Below are positions 1 to 7,610 of a stretch of DNA of 61,731 bases, piece by piece. The notes under the pieces are model-generated. The model had not been told where the DNA came from and did no database searches. It worked only from the letters and a program-made list of their open reading frames with translations. This DNA is from an uncultured Bacteroidales bacterium (lineage in GTDB: Bacteria; Bacteroidota; Bacteroidia; Bacteroidales; P3): assembly GCA_900316235.1 (NCBI GenBank), contig ONCC01000010.1:80890-142620 (forward strand), written 5' to 3'. A program made the translations under genes and the position numbers. Within the stretch, counting starts at the first letter, position 1; every line of letters begins with the position of its first letter.

Positions 1-470
1 CGCCAGAGGCTCACATAAGGCCACAATCAAGGCTCATCCCGACCGACTGCACCACCGACCGCCAGAGGCTCACATAAGGCCACAATCAAGGCTCATCCCC
101 GACCGACTGCACCACCGACCGCCAGAGGCACATGGAAGGGGCAATCAAGGCTGCATCCCCGACCACCTACCCACCACCGACCGCCAGAGGCTCACATAAG
201 GCCACAATCAAGGCTCATCCCGACCGACTGCACCACCGACCGCCAAAGGCTCACATAAGGCCACAATCAAGGCTCATCCCCGACCGGATACCCACCACAA
301 ACCGCCAGAGGTTAACTTTAGGCCACAATCAAGGCTGCATCCCGACCGACTGCACCACCGACCGCCAGAGGCTCACATAAGGGCATAATCAAGGCTCATC
401 CCCGACCGGATACCCACCACAAACCGCCAGAGGGTCATTAAGGCCACAATCAAGGCTGCATCCCCGACAA
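1..470. repeat. Tandem array A, eight units of 59-62 bp
   Basis: Eight head-to-tail units start at 1, 60, 120, 182, 241, 303, 363 and 425. Each begins CGCCAGAGG and contains a near-invariant block CCACAATCAAGGCT, followed by CATCCCCGACC and a variable tail (GACTGCACCACC or GGATACCCACCACA). The units are GC-rich inside an AT-rich region. The array runs off the left window edge and stops just after the terminator of the gene at 518-1036. Short open frames across it are by-products of the repetition and I do not call them genes. Function unknown. Confidence 0.95.
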
Positions 471-475
471 ACAAA

Positions 476-503
476 AAAGGCCACACAAATTTGCATGGCC
501 TTT
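476..503 (-). terminator. Intrinsic terminator after the 518-1036 gene
   Basis: Arms AAAGGCCA (476-483) and TGGCCTTT (496-503) form a hairpin. Read on the minus strand it is followed by a T-rich run, so it should end the minus-strand operon at 518-1960. Confidence 0.75.
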
Positions 504-517
504 CCCCGTCCCGTCAG

Positions 518-1036
518 TCAAAAATCAAAATCAGAACCTTCAATTAATTTTCGACTACTCTCTTTTGTTGGATTGGTTAATAGGGGTTCAACGTTACCGA
601 CATCTTCGGATTCTACATAAGTAAAATCCTCTTCGTCAGTATAAACTGGTTTCCCGTACTTTGAATTTAGAAAAACACTTTGCAGGCAGTAAATCCGTTT
701 ATCCTTGTACTCGCCTCGCCCCCACACAACAAATCCTGCCCGTATCAAAGCACCTATAACAATATGTGGCCTTGTTTCCTTCAACTCTTCCTCAAAGTAC
801 TTGTAAACATCGGTTTTTCTATACTTACCAAACCCCACCCCCTTTGTTACAATCTGCCAATACATTATCAGCAAATATGTGATAAAAGCGCGTAGCCACC
901 CAACGTGATCTTTATTGCTTTTATTGTCGCAGAATAATCTTTGCACCTTCCGCAACATATCCAAATCAAAGGAGAGTTTAACGGATTTCTTTTCTTTCGA
1001 TTCTTTGTTCATACTCAAGTACTTTTTAATACACAT
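518..1036 (-). CDS. Hypothetical protein of integrated element, winged-helix-like
   Basis: I do not recognise this protein of about 172 residues. It is lysine-rich at the N-terminus. Around residues 70-120 it has a pattern (ETRPHIVIGALIRAGFVVWG followed by a basic strand) that resembles a winged helix; this is inference from pattern only. The acidic C-terminus has no known motif. The ATG at 1036 overlaps the stop of the upstream gene; an ATG at 1012 is an equally good start and a TTG at 1039 is less likely. It is the last gene of a three-gene minus-strand operon (1960 to 518) and is followed by a terminator and repeat array A. Base composition is AT-rich, unlike the core genes to the right. 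Confidence 0.7.
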   Translation of the reverse strand: MCIKKYLSMNKESKEKKSVKLSFDLDMLRKVQRLFCDNKSNKDHVGWLRAFITYLLIMYWQIVTKGVGFGKYRKTDVYKYFEEELKETRPHIVIGALIRAGFVVWGRGEYKDKRIYCLQSVFLNSKYGKPVYTDEEDFTYVESEDVGNVEPLLTNPTKESSRKLIEGSDFDF

Positions 1037-1751
1037 CAAATCTTGTCACAAAAGGCCGTGGTGCAAAACAAATACCTTCTGCCGTTTCAATAATCTCTTC
1101 TTCTTTTATTTTCTTCTGCAATTCTTTGTCTGTTTCTATTTCAAAGCAATGATATGGAAAATCTAAAGTTATACACTTCCGACATTCTATTACAGCCTCT
1201 TGTTTTTTTAGACATTCAATTGCATTAGAAACTTCATCCGTACTAACACCCAACACTTGCGCATAAGTAGTTATCATTTCTTCAATAGAGGCATAACCGA
1301 AACCTTTATCGCCCCAACCACCTCCTATATCATGCAAAATCCAATCATGCAAAATAACAAGCCAGACAATAAAATCAAACAATCTACTCTTCAACTTCTC
1401 CAACTTCAACTTCCTTAATACCTCCAAAACCTCAAACAACAAGGAAACCCCTTTTATATCCCTTCTCTCTATCCTTTTATGGCTTTTATAATCATCCATT
1501 AATCTCTCATCACCATCTCTATTAGCAAACTCTCCATTATACTCTAAAGCCATATATAATATCGCCTCTTCTTGAGCGCCAGTCAACTCATTCCCCTTCA
1601 ACCCAAGTCGCTCAACAATTCGGGTAAATATTGCCTTCTGTTTCGGGGTCAATCCGGCCTTAATCTTGTTTGTGTCGATTTCAATCTTGCGCAGCAAACG
1701 CTTTTTTTTCGTTACAAGGTTTTCTGCTATAATATCAATATAAGTTTTCAT
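1026..1751 (-). CDS. Hypothetical protein of integrated element
   Basis: This 241-residue protein is not recognised. It is rich in Lys and Glu in the first half. The segment around residues 155-200 (TTYAQVLGVSTDEVSNAIEC, then a short hydrophobic strand) looks like a winged-helix DNA-binding unit. A role in replication or regulation of the element would fit, but I cannot show it. The start codon overlaps the stop of the HTH gene as ATGA (1748-1751), so the two are probably translationally coupled. The 3' end overlaps the next gene by about 11 nt. Strong AT bias matches the rest of the element. Confidence 0.7.
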   Translation of the reverse strand: MKTYIDIIAENLVTKKKRLLRKIEIDTNKIKAGLTPKQKAIFTRIVERLGLKGNELTGAQEEAILYMALEYNGEFANRDGDERLMDDYKSHKRIERRDIKGVSLLFEVLEVLRKLKLEKLKSRLFDFIVWLVILHDWILHDIGGGWGDKGFGYASIEEMITTYAQVLGVSTDEVSNAIECLKKQEAVIECRKCITLDFPYHCFEIETDKELQKKIKEEEIIETAEGICFAPRPFVTRFDVY

Positions 1752-1960
1752 TGCTTATTCTCGTTTATATAGTTAATAATATCAGCAGCCATATACTTAT
1801 ATGCACCACCAATTTTTACGCAGGGGACAATTTGCAACTTGCGCCACCTATAAAGTGTCGGGTCACTTATCCCCAAAACTTGCTTTACCTGCCCCGTGGT
1901 CAAAAACATTTCGGGATTATTCCGCAAATCGGTCAATGTTACTTTTTTTATAATCTTCAT
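1748..1960 (-). CDS. Excisionase/AlpA-like helix-turn-helix protein
   Basis: This 70-residue protein has the layout of the HTH_17/excisionase family: an LTTGQVKQVLGIS first helix and turn, a TLYRWRK recognition helix, then a short wing (VKIGGAYKY) and a final helix. Such proteins in Bacteroidota elements either direct excision together with the tyrosine recombinase or act as transcriptional regulators. It is the first gene of the minus-strand operon 1960-518 and lies about 340 nt downstream of a good promoter at 2307-2335, leaving a long untranslated leader. The family assignment is firm; the choice between directionality factor and regulator is open. Confidence 0.8.
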   Translation of the reverse strand: MKIIKKVTLTDLRNNPEMFLTTGQVKQVLGISDPTLYRWRKLQIVPCVKIGGAYKYMAADIINYINENKQ

Positions 1961-2306
1961 TATAATCTGTTTTTACGCCCCAGCGCATCCGAAAATGCAG
2001 CCGTTGCAATCCGACAATAGCAACCCCTTTCGGGGTTACACCTTTTGCCCCAATTACATTGAGGCCGTTACTAAAACATTGATTGATTTGGCAGTTACCC
2101 TCGCTGCCATTGTGTAACGGGACTACCCTAATCCCATTGGAATTATAAAACTTCAATCCTACCCTCGGATATCCGTTTTTGCACTTCTTCAAGCCAAATA
2201 CTTCCCTTTTCTTCGGCTTATTTTAGTGCTTTGTAAATAGTTAAACTATTCAAAACCTTACATTTGCACTAAAAAACAAGGTTTATTCATTCTCTATTTA
2301 CCGCTA

Positions 2307-2335
2307 CAAAAGTAGGTATAATTTTTCATATTCAA
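2307..2335 (-). promoter_or_regulatory. Bacteroidota-type promoter for the HTH operon
   Basis: On the minus strand, TTG (2333-2335), an 18-nt spacer and TACTTTTG (2307-2314) match the Bacteroidota primary-sigma consensus TTG-N19-TAnnTTTG. It points toward the gene starting at 1960. Confidence 0.65.
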
Positions 2336-2683
2336 TAAAAAAAATATTAACAACTGGTTGAAAAGTAGTAAGTTAAGAAGTAAGTTTCTTGTCAATGCAT
2401 CTGTATTTATTTGATTGTCAATAATTAATACAATAGTACACTACAAACTTTGCAACCCAACCCTTTGTCTATCTGCCTTTTAATGCGATGGCCAAACACC
2501 AGAGGCAACCGCAGCGCACCACCGCCACCGCAGCACCACCGCGCACAAAAAATTCAAATTCTTCTGTCTGCCGACATCCATAAGTGGTATTTTCTACCAA
2601 TAAAAAACGCCATATAAACAACATTTCAAAAGTGTGCCGTGCTGTTGGCTTAAATAATAAATAAAATTATTCTTTTTTCTTTC

Positions 2684-2724
2684 TTCTTCTTTGTGAGTGT
2701 CTACTGACACTCACAAAAGAAGAA
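2684..2724. repeat. Long inverted repeat (17/18-nt arms)
   Basis: The arm at 2684-2700 (ending GTGAGTGT) is complementary to that at 2707-2724 (starting ACACTCAC), with one unpaired base and a 6-nt loop. On either strand the hairpin is followed by purines and not by a T tract, so it is a poor intrinsic terminator. A protein-binding or processing site is possible. Function unknown. Confidence 0.75.
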
Positions 2725-2900
2725 AAAATAACACTATTTATATATATTATTATTACTTCTGCACACTTTATACAGAAAATATGTAAAGATATTTTATACA
2801 ATTCCAACCTTTCTACCGCATCCCGAAACTCAAAATAAAATTTCTGCAATCCTACCTCAAATATCGCCCCACCTCTAAAGGTCAAGAGGGGGGTATCAAC

Positions 2901-3185
2901 CGCCAGAGGCTCACATAAGGCCACAATCAAGGCTGCATCCCCGACCGACTGCACCACCGACCGCCAGAGGCTCACATAAGGCCACAATCAAGGCTGCATC
3001 CCCGACCGACTGCACCACCGACCGCCAGAGGCTACCTTAAGGCCACAATCAAGGCTGCATCCCCAACCACATACCCACCACCGACCGCCAGAGGCTCACA
3101 TAAGGCCACAATCAAGGCTCATCCCGACCGACTGCACCACCGACCGCCAGAGGCTCACATAAGGCCACAATCAAGGCTCATCCCG
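2901..3185. repeat. Tandem array B, five units of the same repeat
   Basis: Units start at 2901, 2962, 3023, 3086 and 3145 and share the CGCCAGAGG and CCACAATCAAGGCT blocks with array A, in the same orientation. The last unit is cut off exactly at the stop codon of the minus-strand gene 3186-3425. As with array A, the array sits 3' of a minus-strand gene. Confidence 0.95.
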
Positions 3186-3425
3186 TCAACTCTTATTCTC
3201 CCCTAAAACGGCATTATATATCTGCCCTCTCAACTTTCCAATAAAAATATTTGCCGTTAATGCATCATCTAACAACTTCTTATCCTCTTCTCCCTCGGCC
3301 ACCGCACACACTATCGCATTTAGCATATTATCAAAAGTGTGTACCAATCTAATAGCCTCTTCAACGGAATAAGTTACTGTGACATCTTGCAGCGCAACCG
3401 CGCCATGATTGATTGTTGTTTCCAT
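3186..3425 (-). CDS. Small hypothetical protein downstream of integrase
   Basis: This 79-residue protein is not recognised. It has an amphipathic helical middle (YSVEEAIRLVHTFDNMLNAI) and no Cys cluster, signal peptide or membrane segment. It starts 21 nt after the integrase stop on the same strand, so it is probably cotranscribed with it, and it ends where repeat array B begins. Codon use is AT-rich like the integrase. A role in integration or maintenance of the element is only guessed from position. Confidence 0.6.
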   Translation of the reverse strand: METTINHGAVALQDVTVTYSVEEAIRLVHTFDNMLNAIVCAVAEGEEDKKLLDDALTANIFIGKLRGQIYNAVLGENKS

Positions 3426-3446
3426 AATCTAACAAGTTTTAAGTGT

Positions 3447-4871
3447 TTATAATCTGTTAATTGCATTTCGCATCAAACTCAAATCCACATTGTGGTATCT
3501 CGCAAACGCAGCACTCCCCTCCACATGGCCACTCATAGCACAAATAATAGAACTATCCACACCCTCATTAAACATTGTTCCGCAAAACGTTTTCCGCGCC
3601 ATGTGGCTCGAGGCAATATCACAAATTCTAACTTGTTTCGGGATTTGTGTAACTGCATCCAATATTGTAACATTTCTTGTTATTCCCACCGCCTCAAATA
3701 CGCGCTTTATCTCGTTGTTATATTTCTGAGCCGACACAAACGGCAATAACCGCGCGCCATCCCTATTGATATATTTCTTCACTATTGCCAATGCATCATC
3801 ATGCAACGGCACATTGATTGTTCTTGCACTCGTTTTCGTTGTTTTCTCGGCAATATAGTGCAAATATACGCCATCATTGCTTTCGTTAACGTTTCCTTTT
3901 GTCAGTTTTAGCAAATCTCCAACCCTGCAGCCGACCAAACATTGGAAAACAAAAATATCTCGTTTTTCCTCAAGCAATCTCGCAAATCCTTCTATCTGCT
4001 TTGCACTCGGCATAACCTTTATTTCGCCCTTTTTCACTCTCTCTTTGAGGCTCTTTTTAATATATTCCTCAAACACACTAAAATCTGCCCTTGTTATGGA
4101 CGTTAATTCATTCTGTGCCAAAAATACGGGGTCTGCATATACCGCTTTTGGCAACTCAAATTGAGCAAACGGGGATTTATCAATAATCCCGTTTCGCACA
4201 CAATAGTTAAAAACGGCCTTAACCACTTTAAGGTCTGTATTTGCCGTGTTTTTGCCAACCCCTGCACTATTATCATTTCTGTGGTTTCTTCTTTTGTCGC
4301 TTTCTAACTCGCTCAACAAAAACTTCTCAAAATCGGCTAACATTTCGGGGGTGCAATTGCCAATGGTTATTGCCCTTTTACGGCTCACTTCGTATTTATC
4401 CAACTTGTTTATTACATTCTGTACTCGTTTCATACGCCCATCGGATAGGTCACGGGTACTATACACAACCTTTGTAGCCTCTTGTAAACGTGTATATTGG
4501 CTAATGGTTTCTGTGGTCACATCATCGTTATTTTGCTCGCCCTGCCTGCCATGTATCAACTCTTTGAGGCTCATGGCTGATAATTCGCCCCCCTTACTAT
4601 ACTTCATTTCGTTTACCGCATCCTCAATCCTTCTTCTCAAATCGGCCAACAATCTATCCTTCTCGCGCAATTCCGCACACAATTGCCGTTGTTCCGCGCT
4701 TGCAAGTTTAAATCTCGGCTCGATAACGCATTGTTTTTCCTTATCCCAATACTTCGGGTTTATCATTATCCCCGTTCCAGAGTGTTGACTGGTTAGCCGT
4801 GTGTGGATGGTCACTCGGATTTCAGTAAACTCAACATTCTTTTTTGTCGAAAGTGAAAATTTAACGCTCAT
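3447..4871 (-). CDS. Tyrosine recombinase/integrase of a mobile element
   Basis: This 474-residue site-specific recombinase has the Bacteroidota three-domain layout: an arm-DNA-binding domain (about 1-90), a SAM-like core-binding domain (about 150-250) and a C-terminal catalytic domain. Catalytic signatures visible are the first Arg in GCRVGDL, Lys in EKTTKT, H423-x-x-R426 in SSHMARKTF, H449 in SGHVE, and the nucleophile Tyr459 in ARYHN. The gene reads away from tRNA-Gln, whose 3' end is 215 nt upstream of its start. This is the usual arrangement for elements that integrate into a tRNA 3' end. Direct repeats that could be arm sites lie between the two. Full length and apparently intact. Confidence 0.93.
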   Translation of the reverse strand: MSVKFSLSTKKNVEFTEIRVTIHTRLTSQHSGTGIMINPKYWDKEKQCVIEPRFKLASAEQRQLCAELREKDRLLADLRRRIEDAVNEMKYSKGGELSAMSLKELIHGRQGEQNNDDVTTETISQYTRLQEATKVVYSTRDLSDGRMKRVQNVINKLDKYEVSRKRAITIGNCTPEMLADFEKFLLSELESDKRRNHRNDNSAGVGKNTANTDLKVVKAVFNYCVRNGIIDKSPFAQFELPKAVYADPVFLAQNELTSITRADFSVFEEYIKKSLKERVKKGEIKVMPSAKQIEGFARLLEEKRDIFVFQCLVGCRVGDLLKLTKGNVNESNDGVYLHYIAEKTTKTSARTINVPLHDDALAIVKKYINRDGARLLPFVSAQKYNNEIKRVFEAVGITRNVTILDAVTQIPKQVRICDIASSHMARKTFCGTMFNEGVDSSIICAMSGHVEGSAAFARYHNVDLSLMRNAINRL

Positions 4872-4925
4872 ATTGATATTGTTTTTTAGGTTTCACAGCT
4901 GCAAATATAAGGAAACATTTTCAAT

Positions 4926-4955
4926 TTTTGGTCACATTTTGGTCACGTTGGTGAC
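4926..4955. promoter_or_regulatory. Direct and inverted GGTCAC repeats, candidate integrase arm sites
   Basis: TTTTGGTCAC occurs at 4926-4935 and again at 4937-4946 (11-bp period), followed by the inverted copy GTGAC at 4951-4955. They lie between the integrase start and the tRNA gene, where arm-type or operator sites are expected. Inferred from position and repetition only. Confidence 0.5.
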
Positions 4956-5004
4956 TAAAAACGGAAAAATTGAATAAATTTGATTAGAGAAATATGATAA
5001 AGCA

Positions 5005-5046
5005 AAACCCCCGAAACTCGTTATTTTTGTTGAGTTTCGGGGGTTT
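5005..5046. terminator. Bidirectional intrinsic terminator
   Basis: A 12-bp perfect stem, CCCCCGAAACTC (5008-5019) and GAGTTTCGGGGG (5032-5043), is flanked by AAA and TTT, so it can work in both directions. It lies downstream of tRNA-Gln and upstream of the integrase gene, insulating the element from tRNA transcription. Confidence 0.8.
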
Positions 5047-5085
5047 CCCTTTGTGTTTTTGCTATTTAGCAATTTCACCATTTTG

Positions 5086-5156
5086 TTGTCCTACCTGGAT
5101 TCGAACCAAGACAAGCTGATCCAGAGTCAGATGTGCTACCGTTACACCATAGGACA
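5086..5156 (-). tRNA. tRNA-Gln (anticodon CTG)
   Basis: Read on the minus strand, the acceptor arm TGTCCTA pairs fully with TAGGACA and the discriminator is A. The T arm carries GGTTCGAATCC. The anticodon loop is CTCTGGA, giving anticodon CTG for Gln, with one mismatch at the top of the anticodon stem. CCA is not encoded. A strong promoter lies just upstream (5198-5227). The 3' half is the probable attachment site of the integrated element. I found no second copy of the 3' end to the left within the window. Confidence 0.93.
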
Positions 5157-5197
5157 TTACCTTGTTTTGAGGTGCTTTTTCCTTTCAAAAGCGGGTG

Positions 5198-5227
5198 CAA
5201 AAGTACAACCTTTTTCCGAATTGGCAA
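5198..5227 (-). promoter_or_regulatory. Promoter of tRNA-Gln
   Basis: On the minus strand, TTG (5225-5227), a spacer of exactly 19 nt and TACTTTTG (5198-5205) match the Bacteroidota consensus; the tRNA begins about 40 nt downstream. Confidence 0.8.
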
Positions 5228-5260
5228 AATTTTTTTTTAAAACGTTCGTTATAAAACATA

Positions 5261-5292
5261 CAAGACTCAATAAATCAAATTATTGAGTCTTG
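5261..5292 (-). terminator. Terminator of the panC operon
   Basis: Arms CAAGACTCAATA (5261-5272) and TATTGAGTCTTG (5281-5292) form a perfect 12-bp stem with an 8-nt loop. On the minus strand it is followed by TATGTTTTAT. It lies 64 nt beyond the panC stop. Confidence 0.75.
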
Positions 5293-5355
5293 AAAAAACT
5301 TTGGCCTCTGAGTGGATTTTATTTACCGTAACCAGTGGCTATTAACTGATAAAAA

Positions 5356-6264
5356 TTAAAATTTCACTATGTCGATGAGACGCACTCCATCGAGCCATAC
5401 GGCGATGCAACCTACGGCGCCGAGTTCGCCGGCTTCGCCCCATTCGGCGATGGGCTGGAGGGTGATGGCGTCGACAATCTCAAAGTATTCTGGTTCGAAC
5501 ATGAGTCCGTTAGGGCAGAGTGAGGGATTCACCTCGTGGAATGAGGCCAGGGTGTCAAGTACCCACTCTTTTACATCGTCAACCTCCTCATATTCTGCCA
5601 TCTCGGCGGCCTGCTCGAGGGTGGCGTTGATGGTGGGGGCGATGGCGCGGGCGGCAGGCGAGAGACGCATATTGCGGCTGCTTAGAGCCAACCCGTCATC
5701 GGCACGGACGATGGGGCAGGGTACCAATTCGATGGGATATTTGATCTGCTCAAGCAGCGCACGGATGACGGCAATCTGCTGGTAGTCCTTCTCTCCAAAA
5801 TAGGCCCGTTTGGGTTGCGCCAGGTCGAAAAGACGGCGCACCACCACGGCAACTCCTGAGAAATGGCCAGGGCGACGCGGCCCTTCCATTACCTCCTCTA
5901 CAGGCCCGAAATGGTATACCTCTTTGGGTTCACCCTGAGGATACATTTCATCGACGGTAGGCGTGAAGGCGAGCAGTTTATCCGAACAAGAATTTTTAAT
6001 TTTTAATTCTAAATTCTTAATTAACTCCAGGTCGGCCTCGATGGTGCGGGGATATTTCTCCAGGTCCTCCTTGTTGTTGAACTGGATGGGGTTTACGAAG
6101 AGGGAGACGACAACGAGGTCGTTCTCCTTCAGAGCGCGTTCGATAAGCGAGAGATGTCCCTCGTGGAGGGCTCCCATGGTGGGCACAAGGCCTATCTCAA
6201 GGTTCTGTTTTTTAGCTTCATTCACGGCCAACTCGAGGTCGGCGGCTTTCAAAATCTGTTTCAT
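5356..6264 (-). CDS. panC: Pantothenate synthetase
   Basis: Condenses pantoate and beta-alanine with ATP to make pantothenate, the precursor of coenzyme A; cytoplasmic. The signature PTMGALHEGH is at residues 28-37. Further family motifs are VNPIQF, GEKDYQQ and LSSRN. At 302 residues it is slightly longer than usual. The excess comes from an AT-rich in-frame stretch (5988-6025) that encodes about eight extra residues (NLELKIKNSCSDK region) between the YPRT and VDEMYP motifs. It begins 6 nt after the stop of the membrane-protein gene and is the last gene of a three-gene operon. Confidence 0.96.
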   Translation of the reverse strand: MKQILKAADLELAVNEAKKQNLEIGLVPTMGALHEGHLSLIERALKENDLVVVSLFVNPIQFNNKEDLEKYPRTIEADLELIKNLELKIKNSCSDKLLAFTPTVDEMYPQGEPKEVYHFGPVEEVMEGPRRPGHFSGVAVVVRRLFDLAQPKRAYFGEKDYQQIAVIRALLEQIKYPIELVPCPIVRADDGLALSSRNMRLSPAARAIAPTINATLEQAAEMAEYEEVDDVKEWVLDTLASFHEVNPSLCPNGLMFEPEYFEIVDAITLQPIAEWGEAGELGAVGCIAVWLDGVRLIDIVKF

Positions 6265-6270
6265 AATGTT

Positions 6271-6747
6271 TTAGTCTTTTATTTCTTCGTAAGGGGTGAA
6301 TCCTTCGTCGTCGGTATCATTGTCCTGATGCATTTGCTGCTGCTGTAAAGGCTTGCTGTTGAGATATTTGTTTGGTAACTCAAGCAAATAGTTAACTCCC
6401 ATCAGGATGAGGCTGAAGAGAAGTGCCGAGCCGAAGCTGTCGACATGGAACCCTCCGACCAACTCGCTCGCCATAAGGATGATGATGGCGTTTATGACGA
6501 AAAGGAAGAGACCCAGCGTGATGGCTGTCACTGGCAGGGTAATGACAATGAGGATGGGGCGGATGATATTGTTGAGGATGGAAATGACTATGGCAGTGAG
6601 GAATACGGCCCAGAAGGTAACGTCGACTCCCGGCAGGATCCAAGCTCCCACCATTACGGCAATCATCATCAGCATCAGCCGCATGAAGCATCCCGGTTGA
6701 CCGTTGTAGAAGGTCCTTCCGTTATTGCTATTGATGGTGATTCTCAT
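6271..6747 (-). CDS. Small four-TM protein, phage holin family IV (YvlD-like)
   Basis: This 158-residue inner-membrane protein has four hydrophobic segments: about 22-42 (MRLMLMMIAVMVGAWILPGV), 47-68, 70-95 and 105-125. A GIL/NNIIRPIL-like signature follows the second segment, as in the 4-TMS phage holin superfamily IV proteins common in bacterial chromosomes. The hydrophilic tail is Gln- and Asp-rich. The function of chromosomal members is not established and I do not suggest lysis. Its start overlaps the stop of the yciO-type gene (ATGA), so translation is probably coupled. Confidence 0.8.
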   Translation of the reverse strand: MRITINSNNGRTFYNGQPGCFMRLMLMMIAVMVGAWILPGVDVTFWAVFLTAIVISILNNIIRPILIVITLPVTAITLGLFLFVINAIIILMASELVGGFHVDSFGSALLFSLILMGVNYLLELPNKYLNSKPLQQQQMHQDNDTDDEGFTPYEEIKD

Positions 6748-7361
6748 AGATTTACCTCTCCTTTTCCTTGACGGACAACCTCGATGCCGTCGCTGCAGTC
6801 TACCACCGTTGAGGGCTCGGCATCGGCAATACCGCCATCTACCACCAGGTCTACTCGGGCACCGAAGTGCTCATGGATCAGTTCTGGGTCGGTGTAGTTT
6901 TCCACCTCGTCATCGCCGTCGATGGGACGTACCGAGGTGCAGATGAGTGGGCACCCCACCTCCTCAATGATGGAGCGCGTGATGTCGTTTTCAGGCACAC
7001 GGATACCGATGGTCTTGTTGGCATTCTGATAGTTACGGGGAACACTTCCTGCGGCTTCCATAATAAAGGTATAGGGGCCCGGAAGGCATCCTTTCAGCAG
7101 AGTGAAAGTGTCCTTGTCCATAGCACGCACATATTCAGAAGCTTGGCTTAGCGAGGCACAGAGCATTGAATATTTGGCCTGTTTCAGACGAAAACCTTTC
7201 AGCTGGGCAATCTCCTCGGCAGCCTTCTTGTGGTCCATGCTGCAGGCGAAACAATAGAGGGTGTCGGTGGGCAGAATGACGACGCCTCCGTCGCGCAGGG
7301 TGTCGGCTATCCGCCTCACTTCCCGCACGTTGGGATTGCCATTATAGAGTTTTATAATCAT
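6744..7361 (-). CDS. Sua5/YciO/YrdC-family protein
   Basis: This 205-residue YrdC-fold protein has the family signature GGVVILPTDTLYCFAC near the N-terminus and GIRVPEND plus CPLICTSVR further on. TsaC/Sua5 members make threonylcarbamoyl-AMP for the t6A modification of ANN-decoding tRNAs. YciO relatives are less well defined, and this sequence (KRG-type motif replaced by KGFRLKQ) could be either. The open frame extends far upstream, but that part is antisense to the next gene. The ATG at 7361, 25 nt downstream of a TACTTTTG box, is the sensible start. First gene of the operon with the holin-like gene and panC. Confidence 0.88.
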   Translation of the reverse strand: MIIKLYNGNPNVREVRRIADTLRDGGVVILPTDTLYCFACSMDHKKAAEEIAQLKGFRLKQAKYSMLCASLSQASEYVRAMDKDTFTLLKGCLPGPYTFIMEAAGSVPRNYQNANKTIGIRVPENDITRSIIEEVGCPLICTSVRPIDGDDEVENYTDPELIHEHFGARVDLVVDGGIADAEPSTVVDCSDGIEVVRQGKGEVNL

Positions 7362-7385
7362 GTGTTTGATAAAAATTTCAAACTG

Positions 7386-7393
7386 CAAAAGTA
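7386..7393 (-). promoter_or_regulatory. Probable -7 box for the yciO-panC operon
   Basis: TACTTTTG on the minus strand lies 25 nt upstream of the start at 7361. The expected TTG at -33 is replaced by TTC, so the promoter is only partly supported. Confidence 0.5.
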
Positions 7394-7470
7394 CGAAGTT
7401 TTTTTCATCCGAGAAAAATAATTTTACCCCTTTGGCCCCCTTGATGCCAACTGCCTGATAACCACCTATC

Positions 7471-7548
7471 ATCTCCCTACCAACTCCTACCCAACTCCTA
7501 CCACGGTGGGACTTGATAGGGAGATGGGTAGGAGTTGGTAGGGAGATG
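7471..7548. repeat. GGTAGGAGTTGG palindrome, copy 1
   Basis: Perfect 23-bp arms (7471-7493 and 7526-7548) built on CCCTACCAACTCCTACCC enclose a second partial palindrome (CCTACCACGGTGGGA). It sits in the spacer between the divergent operons starting at 7361 and 7611. The left flank CTGATAACCACCTA is shared with copy 2. Confidence 0.9.
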
Positions 7549-7610
7549 GTGCTAAGTCTCAGCCTATTGTAAATTGTTAAAAAATCACACTTTTGATGCA
7601 ATAATAATGT

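Larger units (their letters stand above)
2193..2900. other. Gene-free AT-rich spacer in integrated element
   Basis: I see no gene here. It holds the promoter at 2307-2335, a degenerate ACCACCGCC-rich patch (about 2490-2550) that may be a decayed relative of the tandem repeat, and the long inverted repeat at 2684-2724. Open frames across it start with non-ATG codons or run into the repeat array, and look spurious. Confidence 0.6.

Noticed and set aside
132..380. Proline/histidine/arginine-rich open frame over array A
   Set aside because: It simply translates the tandem repeat and has no start context; no independent coding evidence.
1..470. CRISPR array, suggested by regular spacing of about 60 bp
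   Set aside because: The whole unit is repeated, including the part that would be spacer, with only two or three tail variants; no cas genes are near. It is a tandem repeat.
1917..2192. 91-residue minus-strand open frame in the leader of the HTH gene
   Set aside because: It starts with TTG, overlaps the HTH gene start in another frame and ends in random-looking sequence. More likely untranslated leader.
2667..2987. 106-residue minus-strand open frame
   Set aside because: Covers the inverted repeat and part of array B; composition follows the repeat.
6271..6747. Prophage holin
   Set aside because: The fold family is named after phage holins, but no phage genes are around and it is coupled to panC and a Sua5-like gene; it is a chromosomal membrane protein.
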